Part shown: positions 6,574 to 7,090 of the stretch, one piece after another | How positions within the stretch are numbered: the stretch's first letter is position 1 | How the letters are laid out: every line of letters starts with the position of its first letter | NCBI GenBank assembly: GCA_031259935.1 | Contig: JAIRKV010000043.1 | Span: forward strand, 1-7,090 | DNA: 7,090 nucleotides | Source: Prevotellaceae bacterium | Lineage (GTDB): Bacteria > Bacteroidota > Bacteroidia > Bacteroidales > UBA932 | Direction of reading: 5' to 3' | The notes under the pieces: model-generated | What the model saw: the letters and a program-made list of their open reading frames with translations, nothing else | What the model was told of the DNA's origin: nothing | Databases searched by the model: none | Position numbers and translations under genes: made by a program

Positions 6574-6660
6574 GGTGAGGTGGGTGAGTGGCTGAAACCA
6601 ACAGTTTGCTAAACTGTCGTACTCGAAAGGGTACCGGGGGTTCGAATCCCCCCCTCACCG
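6574..6660 (+). tRNA. tRNA-Ser(GCT)
   Basis: The acceptor arm GGTGAGG (6574-6580) pairs fully with CCTCACC (6653-6659), with discriminator G at 6660. The anticodon stem ACAGT/ACTGT (6601-6605/6613-6617) encloses the loop TTGCTAA with anticodon GCT at 6608-6610, reading serine AGC and AGU codons. The long variable arm (about 6619-6635, GTAC/GTAC stem) marks a class II tRNA, as expected for serine. The T arm GGGGG/CCCCC (6636-6640/6648-6652) holds TTCGAAT. The length is 87 bases, and the 3' CCA is not encoded (CAA follows), so it must be added after transcription. No intron or break is seen. Confidence 0.97.
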
Positions 6661-6662
6661 CA

Positions 6663-6681
6663 ATTGATATTTATTATCAAT
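6663..6681 (+). other. AT-rich hairpin directly after the tRNA
   Basis: ATTGATA (6663-6669) and TATCAAT (6675-6681) form a 7-bp stem with a 5-base loop, two bases after the end of the tRNA. It lies in the 3' trailer and might guide 3' trimming. It has no G/C-rich stem or T-run, so it is not a terminator by itself. Confidence 0.35.
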
Positions 6682-6697
6682 ATGTTGTAAATTGAGT

Positions 6698-6718
6698 ACA
6701 CGAAAATGCACACGAAAA
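6698..6718 (+). repeat. Direct repeat ACACGAAAA, two copies
   Basis: ACACGAAAA occurs at 6698-6706 and again at 6710-6718, separated by TGC. The second copy runs into the terminator stem. It shares the CACGAA core with the repeats at 6875-6902. Its function is unknown. Confidence 0.5.
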
Positions 6719-6748
6719 GCATCTAAAAATATGTTTTAGATGCTTTTT
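6715..6748 (+). terminator. Intrinsic terminator after tRNA-Ser
   Basis: AAAAGCATCTAAAA (6715-6728) pairs perfectly with TTTTAGATGCTTTT (6734-6747) around the 5-base loop ATATG, ending in a run of T's (6744-6748). The 14-bp symmetric stem has A's before it and T's after, so it could work in both directions. It would end the tRNA transcript about 55-90 bases after the mature 3' end. Confidence 0.85.
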
Positions 6749-6874
6749 ATTATTCATGAAAATAAATCCCATTACAATTTTTTTAATTCTTTCAAAAATT
6801 TTTCAATACCTGCAATGGTTTACTTCCTCCATTCGACTGTTTACTTTCTTAACCTGTTTTTTTATCCATTTTAG

Positions 6875-6902
6875 TCCACGAACTACACGAATTTACACGA
6901 AT
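6875..6902 (+). repeat. CACGAA direct repeat cluster, three units
   Basis: TCCACGAAC (6875-6883), TACACGAAT (6884-6892) and TACACGAAT (6894-6902) are near-identical units with a period of 9-10 bases. From general knowledge, strings of this kind recur between genes in many Bacteroidota genomes, but I could not check this here. The surrounding 6749-7016 is A/T-rich and I see no supportable gene in it. The open frame at 6756-6962 crosses these repeats and looks spurious. Confidence 0.6.
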
Positions 6903-7016
6903 TTTTTTGTTATTTGTTTTGTTCGTCATCCTATGTTAGCAGAAAAAAACAGGAATGATTAAATTTTCATCAATAAAAATAAAAATGAAAATAAACCAAA
7001 TAATAATAAACGACAG

Positions 7017-7088
7017 AAAAAAGGGAAGGAAAAAAATTAAGCCCGTCATTGGCACAAAGATGCCGTTCGCAAAGCTAATTCCCTTCCC
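7017..7088 (-). terminator. Long imperfect hairpin with T-run at the right edge
   Basis: On the minus strand GGGAAGG (7088-7082) pairs with CCTTCCC (7029-7023), followed directly by six T's (7022-7017). Inside, AATTAGC (7080-7074) pairs with GCTTAATT (7042-7035) with one bulged base, and GGCA (7064-7061) with TGCC (7054-7051) closes a 6-base apical loop. This could be the terminator of a leftward gene lying beyond the right edge, or part of a structured small RNA or palindromic intergenic repeat. The window stops two bases after the arm, so its right limit is unknown. Confidence 0.45.
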
Positions 7089-7090
7089 GC

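Noticed and set aside
6574..6748. Integration site of a mobile element at the tRNA-Ser 3' end
   Set aside because: No second copy of the tRNA 3' end and no integrase is visible in the window.
6756..6962. 68-residue open frame on the plus strand after the tRNA terminator
   Set aside because: It runs through the CACGAA direct repeats, is rich in Phe and Ile as expected from A/T-rich DNA, shows no recognisable motif and has no good ribosome binding site.
7017..7090. Integron attC site
   Set aside because: The palindrome lacks RYYYAAC and GTTRRRY core sites in the right places, and no cassette array is visible.

Overview
The window looks like chromosome from an AT-rich member of the Bacteroidota, probably an uncultured Bacteroidales-like lineage. 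Three things point there. Promoter-like sites fit the Bacteroidota consensus (TTG or TTTG near -33, TAnnTTTG near -7). Starts have A-rich or weak ribosome binding sites. The gene families are typical of the phylum: an ECF sigma factor with a membrane anti-sigma partner, a TPR/PD40/SPOR envelope protein, and an NfeD-FloA pair. The species cannot be named from the sequence alone. I see no phage, transposase, CRISPR array or integrase.

Left part (1-2751, minus strand). A compact three-gene unit reads right to left: an ECF sigma factor (2179-2721), a single-pass membrane protein in the anti-sigma position (1673-2164), and an exported repeat protein (343-1632). A bulged stem-loop with a T-run at 264-317 closes the unit. 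The exported protein is the most distinctive item. Its middle is a 17-residue pseudo-repeat, paired into near-perfect 34-residue units, with a cysteine at the same place in four successive units. The likely logic is a sigma/anti-sigma switch with an envelope protein as target or sensor. Positions 1-263 hold no gene, only short inverted repeats and a possible promoter for a gene beyond the left edge.

Middle part (2752-6473). A divergent intergenic region of about 317 bases carries promoter-like sites for both directions. To its right is a plus-strand operon: an exported protein with TPR-like, PD40-like, coiled-coil and two SPOR-like segments (3039-5000), then, after one base, a short NfeD protein (5002-5466), then floA (5502-6473). 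NfeD and FloA are a known flotillin-type membrane pair. The tightly joined SPOR protein suggests a link between flotillin assemblies and peptidoglycan or the cell envelope, but that is inference.

Right part (6474-7090). A tRNA-Ser(GCT) gene has a near-perfect Bacteroidota promoter, a leader that is almost all one hairpin, and a strong terminator. The final 340 bases hold no convincing gene. They contain CACGAA direct repeats and, at the very edge, a long imperfect hairpin followed on the minus strand by a T-run, possibly the terminator of a gene lying outside the window.
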